Assembly: GCA_001687465.1 (NCBI GenBank)
Contig: LVLI01000217.1
Span: 1 to 64,000 of the forward strand
Direction: 5' to 3'
Source: Halocafeteria seosinensis
Lineage: Eukaryota; Sar; Bigyra; Bicosoecida
Length of the DNA: 64,000 bases
The notes under the pieces were generated by a model, which did no database searches, was not told where the DNA came from, and was given only the letters and a program-made list of their open reading frames with translations. Position 1 is the stretch's first letter. Each line of letters starts with the position of its first letter. The translations under genes and the position numbers were made by a program. This document shows, in pieces, positions 47,395-59,300 of this stretch.

Positions 47395-49339
47395 TGCTCT
47401 CCTATCTTGGACCTCAGTTTCTATGCTTCGTCCATATACGCGTCCGGGATACCCTTTTCACTGGCTATAAGCACCCGTATACCCGGTTAAAACCACGCGA
47501 AAAACACCCCGTTATCCACCGTAGTTTCTTCCCTTTTCGCGTGCTCTCCACAACAGCGGAGAACAAACAGTCAGAGCCCGTTTTGCACGTTTTGCACGGG
47601 CGGGATCAATCGCAACTGCTTCCCCTGATCAGTTCCAAAGGCGCACACAACGGTGGATCTGACGATTCAGTATATTCAAATGAGTCTGATCGGTATTGAC
47701 CCATGCATCATGTTCGGTGTTCGTCGGCTTACTGGCAAGTAACTGCAACAGCGCTGGCCCGCAGGCAAACACAGGGAGCCAGCACAGAACAGTAAGTTAG
47801 CAGGGGAAGCCCGAGGGAGAAAGAGAGGCATCGGGATCCGGACGACAGTTGAAGCGGTGGTTTCGCTTGAACATGTGATACCTCCACCCGCTATGTATAT
47901 TGCCAATGAATGGGTAAGCGTATTGGTGTGAGACGTCAGACGTTGAAATGCGACACTGTAGTATACCGCTGGTGTTACTCTCGAACCCGCACCCCAGTTG
48001 GTTGAATACCGGTACAACTTGTATGGAAGAGCCAGTGAATACGTCCCAACGGGGGTATGTTCTACAATCCAATGGAGGGTGACTCTGTCCCGTTTGTAGG
48101 TTTCAAGAAACCTTCTCAGAAAACATGCTTCATTGACAACCCGTCTGGAGGACGGTCTAACCAAGATGGTTCCATAAACTCTTCTTCCCGCCTCCTGAAA
48201 GCGCATCACCGCTCATTATGATTACTCAGCTCATGGTCAACCAACGGATCCGGCCGGAGATAACAGTGTTGTTCAACAGCAAACGAACTGTGGCCTGGCC
48301 TTACGAACTCCTCACATCACGAAACCAGTGGCAATTGTGATTGAATGATTGAAGCCTCTCATTGCTACGAGAGAAGAATACACCACCGAGGCCACCGCCT
48401 ACTTCCCCTTTGGGAAACATGAGGAACACGTCGACCGCTCGAAGGTGCCAGGAAGCTCACGAAGTTCCTCGCTGCTACCCGGTATGAAGTTGTTCGTTAG
48501 CGCAACATTGCATGTGGCGCAGACGAGACCACGTAAACATGTAATGATGAGTGTGTGAAACCCGCGCTCCGTGTTTGTTTCAAACCTGCTGTGGCCTTAC
48601 AACATGTAACACTACAATGGTTGTACTACAATGTACAGAGCGTACAGTTACCTGTACTGTACAGGCTGTACAACCCTCCTTACATTCATGCGTGCTTGAC
48701 CCATCTCACCATTGCTCAGCCACGTTTACTTAATACAGTGGCGCTACAACTAGAAGTTGAAAGAGCTTCGGTTGCCTCTCCGTTGAAAGTAAACAAAAGG
48801 TAGACACTGTTCAATCACTGTACGGTAACGCTCGAAGCGTGTAGTTCGAGAATCCGATAGTTCCCAAGCGCGGTACTTGCAACAGCAGCCAACCGGGCCA
48901 AGCCATGCAGATGAGGGTGCATCTAAATTGCATACCCTTGTATCCTTATCCTTTCCCCTCCATCCTTACACCAATACGTCGCGCAGCGTCTGCATCCCGG
49001 TTGTACCACTTGGTACTCCAGGTACTACTCCTAACAACCCAAGGGTATAGTCATCCAGCGTCTCCTTTGCCTTGCTAGATGCATAGCATACGCTCACTTC
49101 TGCGACGTACAGAAGTTCAACACCGGGAATGTCATTCTCTTTGGGCAAAACAATACAATATCAATGACTTTGTTTGGAACTTGGCCTCTGTGAAGACCCT
49201 GGGGAGCGCTCGGCTCTGTCACTGTTCAGCGGGGTTTTCGTATCATTGTTGAGGCTCATTCATATACTATATCCGGTTCATTATTATTGTAGAAACGAGA
49301 ATTGGATTTTGAATCAGCTTGTCGTGCGTGTATACGAGC
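47395..49339. other. Intergenic region, possible uncharacterised gene
   Basis: 1.95 kb between two divergent genes. A 177-codon minus-strand frame (47676-48209) and an overlapping 91-codon minus frame (47797-48072) exist, but I cannot tie either to a family or to a splice pattern. Around 48600-48680 the sequence has seven-odd copies of GTAC-containing hexamers, some palindromic. No tRNA is seen. Confidence 0.35.
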
Positions 49340-51073
49340 ATGAGACGGACACAAAGCGCCGCGGCGTGGCTGCAGGACCGGGAGACGGAGCAGACTATAG
49401 CGAGTAATACAGAGACAGTCAGCATTCAGACTGTCATACAAGATGCCCACAATGTCATCAACTTAGGGATCAAGCTTTGTAAGTGCACGCTGGATACGTA
49501 TTTGTACTCGTACGGGCCAACAAGGACCTTGTGTTTCTCCGTGCTGGGGTGCAGGTACTGGACTTTCAATAGCGGTAAGAGAGAGGCATTCTGGGCGCCT
49601 CTATTTAGTGCCGTGGTTTCATTTGGGGTTCTCTGTTGATGTATCGGTTGCAGATTTGGATCTACGTCTATTTTACCAGCAGATTTTTGCTGGACTTGCC
49701 CACTGTGGACTTATATTCCGAAGCGATACCGTGGAAGTGGGTTATAGCGTGGGTACTGTTGCTTCTTCCCTTAGCACTCGACTGTGTTTCCCTGTATTGT
49801 ATATGGTACTCCTACCGCTTTTTACGGCGTGTATGGTGCCGGCCAGTAAGGGTGGACGGAAAGGAGGCAACAGAGGAAGTAATTAATGAACTCATTGCGA
49901 GGGCGCCGCATAATGAAGACCGGCTAGTTCAAGCCATCTACACTGATCGCTTAGGAAACCATGTCTTTCAGTATTGCTATGCTAGGATGTTTGCTATGCT
50001 TGTGGGTGCCAACTTTGAAGCAAAACCTATCAGCAAACCTTTTGATAGTCTGCCCACGTGCATTCCTGCAAATCCGGCAGCGTCCGACAAATTTTGTGAG
50101 GGATATAGTCTGGAGCCGACGACAAGCAAACGTGAGCGAACTAAGAGTATTGGCTTAACTAAGAAAGCATATGAGGAAACTAAGAAGAACGAGGTTGATA
50201 AGAAGCGAGAAAAGGTTCTTCGGAACTGGTTTCAATATCCAGTTTCCCAATACGCCCAGGATCTGTACATATTCAATATCGCTTTGCTGAAAAAATGGGT
50301 GAAAGAAAGTGTTGACAAATGCTCTGAGAGAGACGGTTCAAAAGTCCCACAATTCGATAAGTCTGAGCTTGTTATCCACGTTCGTTTAGGCGATATCTTA
50401 TGGGTAGGTGACCTTGCTTGCTTTTTTGACGCTTTCAAGTCGATTACTTTCTTACTGAACTCTTTCTGCAGGGTCATCATGCCGCATATAGGCCACTACC
50501 GTTCAGCTTTTATAGGGAGGCCATTGCAACGTTTTCGGGTATGTGTTAGGTTTTCTTTGTACTTGATTCGCCTCTTGTCTTTAAAGCTTTAAGTAAAATA
50601 TGCGTTGCTTCGCAGGCTCTCTTCCTCCCAAGATAACGCTGGTCACAGAGAGTAGAAACCACTCAATTATCAGAAGATTGAGAGATCACTTAGAAGAGTA
50701 CACTGCCAACTTGCATCTTCAGGAAGGTAGCGATCAGAACTTTGCAGGAGTACACGTCCAAAGCGAGGACATGGTGACAGATTTCTTGACGTTGTATCAT
50801 GCTCCTCGACTTGTTTTCAGCGTCTCTACGTTTTGCTGGTGGGCCGGATTCTTGGGTGACTCTGCAATAATTTATCCCATAGTGGGTGTGTTCCGACCAT
50901 CTCCTTGGACGACAGGTGCAAGTGACACTGCTGACTATACAGACTTTAGGGGGAAGTATCCGATTCAGGATCTTCTATTCCCCAAAGAAGACAGTGAACG
51001 CGTTACTTATATAGACTGTTCCCACCTAAAGAGATGGGAGGGGAAGCACGAGATCTCTACCCTGTTTGATTGA
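49340..51073 (+). CDS. GT11-like glycosyltransferase (fucosyltransferase-like)
   Basis: Exons 49340-49478, 49555-49574, 49654-50403, 50472-50538 and 50616-51073 give 477 residues; the second exon is only 20 nt. Two membrane segments lie near the N-terminus (LSIAIWIYVYF and WVLLLLPLALDCVSLYCIWY). The lumenal part has GNHVFQYCYARMFAML, matching the GNQLFQYA start of GT11, the donor-binding HVRLGD (H-x-R-x-G-D), LVTES, and VHVQSEDMVTDFLTLYHAP with VFSVSTFCWWAGFLGD, matching the D-F-x-x-m and S-x-F-S/T-W-W motifs of alpha-1,2-fucosyltransferases. Placement in GT11 is an inference from these motifs; acceptor is unknown. Its last 17 nt overlap the convergent coiled-coil gene. Confidence 0.78.
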
Positions 51074-52109
51074 ATGAAGTCGTGGTTTCTTCTTGACTTA
51101 GTTTAGTCTTAATGATCTGCTGCTTCAGTAAACTTCTTTGACGTATCGATGTCTTCAGCTGGATCCTCAGTTTTTCGCATTCCTGTCGAATTAACGTATT
51201 TTCGTCTTGCAAAGCCCTCGTATCACAAATGCTTTTCCTCGATAGGAGCGACTCTCTAAGCTGTTCGACCGTGGCTGCATGGGCTTCTCGTTCCATGGCC
51301 AGCGCCTCTTGTAAGGACTGCACATTGGTAAGCGCGCTATTCCTTAGTTCCACCTGAGTGCATCCGCCATATGAGTTGCATGGAGTGAAGCTTCGCCAGG
51401 TTTGGAATGCTGACATCATAATCAAAGTCTTTTGTTTCAACAGTATTGCGTCGATTGAGCGTAGTGCTACTGCTTGTTTCAGCCGGGTTGTAGATCCCCC
51501 GTATCCCATAAAAGACGATTCCCTCTCGCTCTTTCTATTCTTGTTTTGTAGTACCCTAGTCTTCCACCGATAGAAAGATTGAGCCTTCGAACGGGTGTCT
51601 CGCTTAACTTGAAGATACCCCCTTGCATACTGACCAAAGATGTGCCACCGGTGTTCCCAGGAATCTCCGTCAAATCTCCAATGGTAAAAGGCCGAAGCAA
51701 TACATTTTGACATTCTTCGACCCACGAGTCCATGGAGCTTGCTAATGGCATACTTTCGCCGGTACTCCCTTGCAACAGCTCCGTGCCCACTCCCCTCCGC
51801 TTCCCGTCTCTGCACCTCTGCTTCTACTTGTTGGTAAATTTCGTTCTGTAGCTCGGCGATCTTCTCCCTCATCAGCCGTTCATGTTTTTGTTCTAGGCGG
51901 TAGCAGACCCGAGCCGCCTGCATACGTAAAGGGCCTCTGTACCGATGGGAGTGTTCAAGGTTGGCCCTTTGGGGTGCACTTACCTGGGCTTTAATGACAA
52001 GGATGTCGTTAGATTCTGCCCAGCCATTGGAGTTAACAGACTTTATGGTACTAGACGCTTCGCCATAGTCAGCGCTTGGCTTCCCGTAGACTTGGCTCCT
52101 GCTGTTCAT
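51057..52109 (-). CDS. Coiled-coil protein with Sfi1-like F-x-x-W repeats
   Basis: A 350-residue protein, intron-free in this reading. Residues ~60-105 form a charged helix (LEQKHERLMREKIAELQNEI), then three evenly related motifs: IASAFYHWRF, KAQSFYRWKT and MMSAFQTWRS, each with [AS]-F-x-x-W-[RK] as in centrin-binding Sfi1 repeats. The last third is a coiled coil with Leu/Glu heptads (SLQEALAMEREAHAATVEQL). This suggests a basal-body or centrin-linked structural protein, by motif only. The start is uncertain: a GTAAGT..CAG stretch of 47 nt (51935-51981) could be an intron, moving the start to an ATG at 52027. Stop TAG overlaps the facing gene. Confidence 0.65.
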   Translation of the reverse strand: MNSRSQVYGKPSADYGEASSTIKSVNSNGWAESNDILVIKAQVSAPQRANLEHSHRYRGPLRMQAARVCYRLEQKHERLMREKIAELQNEIYQQVEAEVQRREAEGSGHGAVAREYRRKYAISKLHGLVGRRMSKCIASAFYHWRFDGDSWEHRWHIFGQYARGYLQVKRDTRSKAQSFYRWKTRVLQNKNRKSERESSFMGYGGSTTRLKQAVALRSIDAILLKQKTLIMMSAFQTWRSFTPCNSYGGCTQVELRNSALTNVQSLQEALAMEREAHAATVEQLRESLLSRKSICDTRALQDENTLIRQECEKLRIQLKTSIRQRSLLKQQIIKTKLSQEETTTSFNQTG

Positions 52110-53361
52110 CTCTACGGTGCTTTTGCAGGATAAGGTAATTGTCAACTGATGGCCGCCAAAGTGCTACAAGGCAATCGTCTCGATTCCATTATGTCCCAAT
52201 TCTCCACTTTAGTTGTCGATAGACCTTGTCAAATCGATGAGCCGTCAGCAGCAATCTATGTTAGCTCTATAAGTCTACCATCTTTAGTCAATAATTTCCT
52301 AGATTGGAACCACCGTTGTGAAACCACAGGTTGCACGACTTAGTAAATCTACGCCACAAAATGCCAGACTTGTCTATCTTTGATTGATAAATTTACGGTA
52401 TACCACCCTTACTGTATGTGTGAAGAACCTCATACTCACAAAGAGTCCGAGCGTTGGTGGCCCAATGGTGTCTTCGACGGTGTGAAGATCCCCCAACAAC
52501 ATTTCCACCCAGCCGCCGGCAGCCGGAGGCCATAAAATAATACACACTACTACTACGCATGATCCAAATGAGGATCTTGGGAGGGGGAGAGAGAATCTTG
52601 GTAGCTTACGCAGGAGAGTCAGACACAGAAGCATGTTCCCCGTCTATCCAATGGAATGGAGGAGTTCGGTGGTATGAGGCTCTTACGACTACAGTAGGCG
52701 TCTGCAACTNTTGGGTTGTGGCCATAAAAATAGATGCAGACGCATCAGTCGTCATTAATTTTATCCGGTTTATTCCCTTTCGGAGACGAAGCCATTACGT
52801 CTTGCGGACATGCATGAGGCATGCATTCAGGGGAGGCTTGGCATAGAATCTTTGAAAAATGTCGTGTGGCCGTTTGCTTCGGCGTCAGTAGAGAAGATTG
52901 CTTCATGGCAACATCAAATCCCCCTGACTAACCTACCCTGGTATTGTATCGCGTTTGATTGCACAAGGCCTTCCATATCCTGAGTTTCTCTGCGAGCGAA
53001 CAGGGGGTTTAGATTATCCTATTGCTCATCTTGGACGTGCAGGAGTTTCCAGTTGAGTTTCGTTGTAAGTTCGCTTGTAACGTGTGTAGCTACTTGTTTT
53101 TCATTTGAGCACTAAAGCGTTGTTGCATTCTTCTCTACTATAAATTCACCCCTCACGCCGTAACGTAGCCTGTGCGTCTTTCGGTAGGAGCAATACTAAT
53201 ACACACTATGAATTCAAAATCTTCAAGTCCCTAACTAACCACGACGAGATGCAACAAACGTGCACACCACTGAACAAACTGGTACGCTTGGGTGTTTTGC
53301 AAATGGAGCCAAAAGAACAGTGTATTCATGCATATCTGAGGAGTTGTTGGTCGGAGTATAT
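52110..53361. other. Intergenic region
   Basis: 1.25 kb with an ambiguous base at 52710. A 64-codon plus-strand frame (52149-52343) is open but unrecognised. No RNA gene or repeat is seen. It holds the promoter of the coiled-coil gene and the 3' end of the giant secreted protein. Confidence 0.35.
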
Positions 53362-56300
53362 CTAAGAGTCCGTTGACTCTCGTGGTCCGTACTTCCTTTC
53401 GAAGTCATCAGGCACAACTGCTTTCTCTCCCGTTTCGAAGTCACCAATTACCGACCACACGTTGCTCCGCCCTACATTCACATCGCCCGTTCTTAGATTG
53501 TGGCGAATATTCAAACGGTAAAACAGTTCTTTGTTTATGGAGTGATTAAGAACGCTTTGTACATGGGAAGCTGTGCCGCGATTCTCGATCTCTGAGAATT
53601 TCATGGGTGACTCCAATTGGCTTCGCTGAGGGCCGTACACAAAATTCGCGTCCCGGACAAAATCGCTGCGGATGGTTCCTTTCAACGTCACCTCGGCGTT
53701 CAGGTTGTCCGTCAATATATATATTGAAGAAATACGTGCGACTGCTTCAACAGCAAGCACTTGCCATGGCCCGGTGCTGACGTTCGGCTGCCCCAGTGTG
53801 TCTTCGAACACCACCCTGAAAAATAAAGGTAGTCCAGGGGAGTCGAGAGAGAAAGTGCTCCCCCAGCGTTTGTTTTCTTTTTCCTCTGCGACCTTCGTGG
53901 AGATCACTCCTTGTCGAGAATCGAGCAGTTGCAGAAATGTTTGCTCGTGTATGCCCTGAGTGTTGTTTACAACTACCACCGATATATCAACGTCTCCGTT
54001 CCTTTGTGTTTCTGAATGTGGTGACGACACACTAATCACGGAAAGCATATCCCCTTGGATTGTGTCAAAATCAGTTTCTCCTTGCAACTCAATCCGATAT
54101 GTAACGGGAGGGGTTAATTCCTCTTCGTGTTCTACAAGTAGAACGCCGTTCTGGGGATTTGCAGACAGCCAACTAATTGCAATTCTTTCTTCCCCCCGCT
54201 GGTTCTCGTCGGCGACGAAAGTAACGGCGTAACGTTGCATATTCAATGATTCACTGTTCGATATGAAGCCTCGGAGACGGATAGAACTGTCACTGGGTTG
54301 ACGGACTGTCGGCAAAGTTTGGATATCCACCAGTTTCATAGCGGGACCTATCTCGACGAACTTGTCATTTTGTTTTGCAACTATGCGAAACCAGTGAGCA
54401 CTTGCGGTATCAATTGAAATAGAATATCTATCATTTTCATTCACGTCCAACTGCGGGGACGCGGAGGCACTCGCTGAGTCAAGATCCTCCTTAGTTTGAG
54501 CATATTCAAAAAAGACGACGATAGTTTCCGCTATGTCGTTACTACCGGAAACAATGCCCTTCAGTGTCTCGTTACCCTCAGGGTTGAGCTTACTTGCCAG
54601 AGTATGCAGCGTCAGTACGCGAAGCACTTCACCGCTTAGCGTCTTTGGCTGAGAACTGAACGAGTTTTTATTCGCCTCTACCTGGAGTGCATAGTATACT
54701 GGCTCGTCTTGGGCGTTGACGGCCTCCACAGACTCGTATAGGCCTGCATCTGAATCAACTAAGATTGCTTCTACTTGCTTGTCGAGGCTATCTGCATTGG
54801 TGCCATAAACGAAGCGAACATTCGTCGCGTCTTTCTTTCGACTTGTTACAACTCCTCTCAAAGTAGCATTTCCAGCTCCGTTGTATGAAGTCAGAAGCGT
54901 CTCGAGTCCTTTGAGAGCTCGCCGTATGCCACCCCGCACTTCAGCAGCCGTTGGCGAGGCACCTGAAAAATCGTTTTCTGGATTTCGTACCACGACTTCA
55001 TAAAATACGGGACCTTCGAACCTAACCTCCACGGAGGCATTGAACGTTCGGTCGGTATCTGCTGGTCTAGCCTGGACTTCATGTTCTAACTGACTCCGGT
55101 TGTTCCCGTATTGAAACACGATATGCCCATCAAACAGATCATCATGACCGCTGGTGTCGACAACTGCTTGGAACGTAACTCGATTGTCGGATTCTTCTTC
55201 GAAAGCTACCGTCGTCGTTTGAACCTTGAGCACCGGTAACTCCATTCCCGCAAATTCTATTCCATCCACACTTCCAGCTATTCTGTAGCATTGTGGCTCA
55301 GTAAAAACGGAAACAGAACTAAAAAAGCCGTTTCCCTCGTCCTTGGCACCCTCTATGCCAATATCTAGTTGACCACAAGCAGAGGTCTGAAATACAACCT
55401 CGGCCGAGCTAGCATGAGTCACTACGCCTCCGAGACGCGTCTCTCCATTTTCGCCCAACACTGCTAACTCCGTCCTGACAACGTCTATAGCCTGCTCTAC
55501 GTCACCCCTAATTTCATTTGGGTCTAGAGCTGTGGCCGCCAACTTTGTGCCAGGGATACTCACCACCACTTGATAGAACAAGGGACCAGTGGTTTCAATA
55601 TCAGCCTCGTATGTGTCTAAATCCACTTGACTTGCTCTTTTTGAGTGGTCCAGGTTTGTTGGTGAGGAGCCATAATCGAAGCGCACATCTAGTTTCTGAT
55701 TGTCAGTACTCTTAACGTTAGCCTTCGGCATAACGCTGTCAACGGCTGAAAAGGATACTTGAAGGGTATCCACTGTCTCTAATACTGGCAAACACTCTCC
55801 AAATACTGTTTTAGTATCATCCATCGTTACGGAAATATGATAAGAACGAGCAGAATCAAGCTTCGGTAACATCATGTATTCCTTAGGTCGCAAGATTTTC
55901 ACATCGAAAATATCCTGCCGATCACCACGGCAATCAGCAGATGTGTTATACGTTGTAAAGCTCAATGTAAAGCGATCGTCGTCTTGAAAACTCACCCCAA
56001 GAGGGTGTTGCTCCGTCGAAGGCGCCACCAGTCGAGTCTCAACCTTCCACAGCTCGTTCTTACTGGAGGTTATCCGATTGTCGAACTCGGTGTTCCCCTT
56101 CTCCAATTCGAACGCATAATTTAAAGTATCGTCGAATCCTTTATTGGGTATGGTAACCTCATATGGGCCATACGCCGCAACGGATCTATCTATTGATCCC
56201 CACCCACTTGAGGAGCCCGTATCAATAAATAGCTCGTATGTTCCCTGTTCATCAACATAGGGCATCAAACCGTCGGGTTCGACTTGGACAAAATAGGTCC

Positions 56301-59300
56301 CTGCTGCTATGTTAACAGATAGTTCATCATCTCCGTCACTTAGCCGTTTGTCTGCCTCGAGGACACGATTCCGTGAATTGAAGACCCTGGCAATAATGCT
56401 TACCAAATTACTATTGCTATGTTCTGCTTGGACCCGTATCGTGCTCGACGACGGAAGTTCAAAAACGAAGTAGTCCGTATCGTCACTGGTGTGGAAGCTA
56501 AGACGGATACGCTCACCCAGAAGATAGAGCGGTGACGCTTCATCAAAATAGTCATTTGGCTCAAACGCGTCTTTCTCATCCGTCGTGACAGCACCCCCTC
56601 CCTCTAATTTTGCTTCGGCTGCTGTACAATCCGCTGAAGAGCAGTCCTTCGCAGGGTCGTGCTTTGCCAGCACTTTAACACCAAAATCACTAGGCTTTTG
56701 AAGCGCCGACAGGAAGACAATACCACGGAGCAGTCCGCCATCAGCCGTAAATTTGCTTTGAATGGTTGCGATTTTGAAATCGGCAAATTCGTTCGTTTGA
56801 AAGACTGCTGAAAACTGGAGATTTTGTCCACCTAAACAGCGCTGGTTCTGAGCCGCGGTGATGATGGAGAAGGTACTCGCTCTGTCGACAGAACTGGTGA
56901 ACACTTTCTTGTCGTTGTTCAAGCTATATCCGTAAGCATCCTGTCTTGCGTCTTCGGATCCGATGCCCAAAAACTTAACAAACGACTTACTGTGGAATTT
57001 ATCCCGAATCCCCACTCTAACGTAGCTACTGGGTATGTCGTTCAAAGATCGATCAGGGAACAACGGTTCCACGTATATCAGAGTTCGCTTCTCGGCAGAT
57101 ATTCTTGGACCATGCTTTGGTCGCAAGACAATTTTATATTCGACTTCGTCGAGTGAGCCACTGTCTGCCTGCGCTTCATATTCGAAGCCGTCAATTTCGT
57201 CAAGTCGTCTTCGTTTTTGAGTTTGTACCACATTGTCTCCATTCCCATACTCTACAAAGACGTCACTAGACATGATCCCCCTATTTTGAATATAGCCGGT
57301 AAAATTGAAAGCACTCGGTTTGGCGGCCCTCTCCCCCTGGATCGTAGTGATATGGTCAACCGACAATGCTTTTGCAACTAATCCAATATCAGGAAGCACT
57401 TCAAAGTCCTTGGAAGTGAACGCGTCAAGTTCTTGATCTATCTTCCAGGAAAACGAAACGCGGTTCTCATCGTCGGAATTCCAAAAGGAAATGAGAGTCT
57501 GATCAATTAGCTGTGAGCCGTTCAGGTTTCCCACCCGGAAATGATTCTCCTGATGATTGTAGTTAAGTCTTTCTGTGACTTGGCTAAAAAAGTAGCAGTG
57601 GTCCGGTTCTAACAGAACGTCCCCTGTGTCAAAAAACCTAGCTACTTCTCGGCGGACACCACCTTCGAAACGTGCTCGCCCCAAGAGAGAATCAGTATGT
57701 ACAACGTCATTCTCAATGGTACACCGGTACAGCTTGCCAATATAGTCGGGATATGTCCCATCAGCACCTCCGGCAAGACCCTCAAGAAGAACATAGTCTC
57801 TCACTTGGAAGGCATATCCTCGTTCAAGATAAGTGTTTTCAATGGGATCCAGGAGATCGGCGAAGTTCGCGAGAAACGCACCTTCATGTTGAGTCTTCCT
57901 GGAGAGGACGAACCCTACATTGGGATAGTGCCCGTCGGATGAAGAATGGATTGTGTCCCCGTCGCTAATAGGATTAGAAGATTCAACAACTGGACCCCAT
58001 CGCTTCATTTTAACATTGAAGAAGGACTCAGTAAACGTTGAAGAAGCGGTGCGCGAAACCACATGACTACCTCCTTCGACTTTCTGCGCTATGACATAAC
58101 CTTGTCCAGCATTGAGAGTACGCCAGGTCCTAAAAAAAAGTCTCATTCCGTTATCCGAAGCGCTGAATTTGTACAGTCGTGGGCCAACTGTTATGCTTCC
58201 ATTCACAAGCGTAGCTGTGTGCAGAGTCACCTCCAGGGTGGTTCCGCCATCAGAAGACGCCAACAGACCCTCTATGGCTATATCCTCGCCAGGCTCAAAG
58301 AACACGCCCATCACAGCTGGTTCGTCTGCTACGACTTCTAAAGCTCTCGCCGCACTATAAGGCGAAAAAAATTCAGGTCGGTACGAAGTATCTCTAAGCG
58401 ATGGAGAGGAGGAACCGGGGAAGTTCTCGCCAGCTACACCATTCTCACTGATAGCTGCTGCTCGAATGTAAACCGGTAGATCACGAGCTAGCGGAACGGC
58501 CGACCGTGCATAGGCGTCCAGAGGAGGATCATCATCATCATGCCATGGAGAAATACGATGAAATGTTTTCATGAACGTGCCGTTATGGATCCTGTCAAAC
58601 ACCACGGTGATCGGGTTGGATGTTCGCCTTTCAATACGCGCAGTCAATTCTACATCAGGATAATCGAACTTTAGCCGTTGGAACTCTACATAAGGAGGGT
58701 CGCCATCACCGTTAGATTCATACTGAAACCCGAATCTGGGCAAGAACGGTACTCTCGCGTTATCTTGGGGAGCTGCATCTATCACTTCTTCCAAGTCATT
58801 TACAGAATTGCTTGTATTAGTATCGATTTGGTAGGACTCGACCCCTTGAGGTTCCCAGAGTCCAAGAACAGGGGAGAGCTCTGATAGTGTTTTATCGTCT
58901 GCCAGCTGCGTAATGCCATAGTGTTTTTCTTCAGAGAAATGACAGATCCAATAATCTGCAACGGTAAAAATGTCCACATCTTCGATATCAACAGATGACT
59001 CAAACCCATGCCCGGATACACTGCCTGAGGCTATTAAGGTAGAAATGTTACCCCCATCATCTTCGTAAAGAGCAACAGAAAAGTCCTGGCCACTCCCAAT
59101 GAGTCTTGTCACTGTAATGTTGATTGAGGGACGAAACTTACTGCAGAACCCACCACTGTTCGTAGAGGCTTCCACACCCACTCCATAGTCGGAAACTCTT
59201 AACTCTTTATCGTTACGCATATCATTCGGTACGGGCAGTACCTCACCAACCCTTTTCCCGCGCTCGGTGACTGCCGCAAAGCGGAAAAATTCTCCAGTAG

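Noticed and set aside
47676-48209. 177-codon minus-strand frame as a gene
   Set aside because: No recognised domain, no clear start context and an equally long overlapping frame; kept only as a note.
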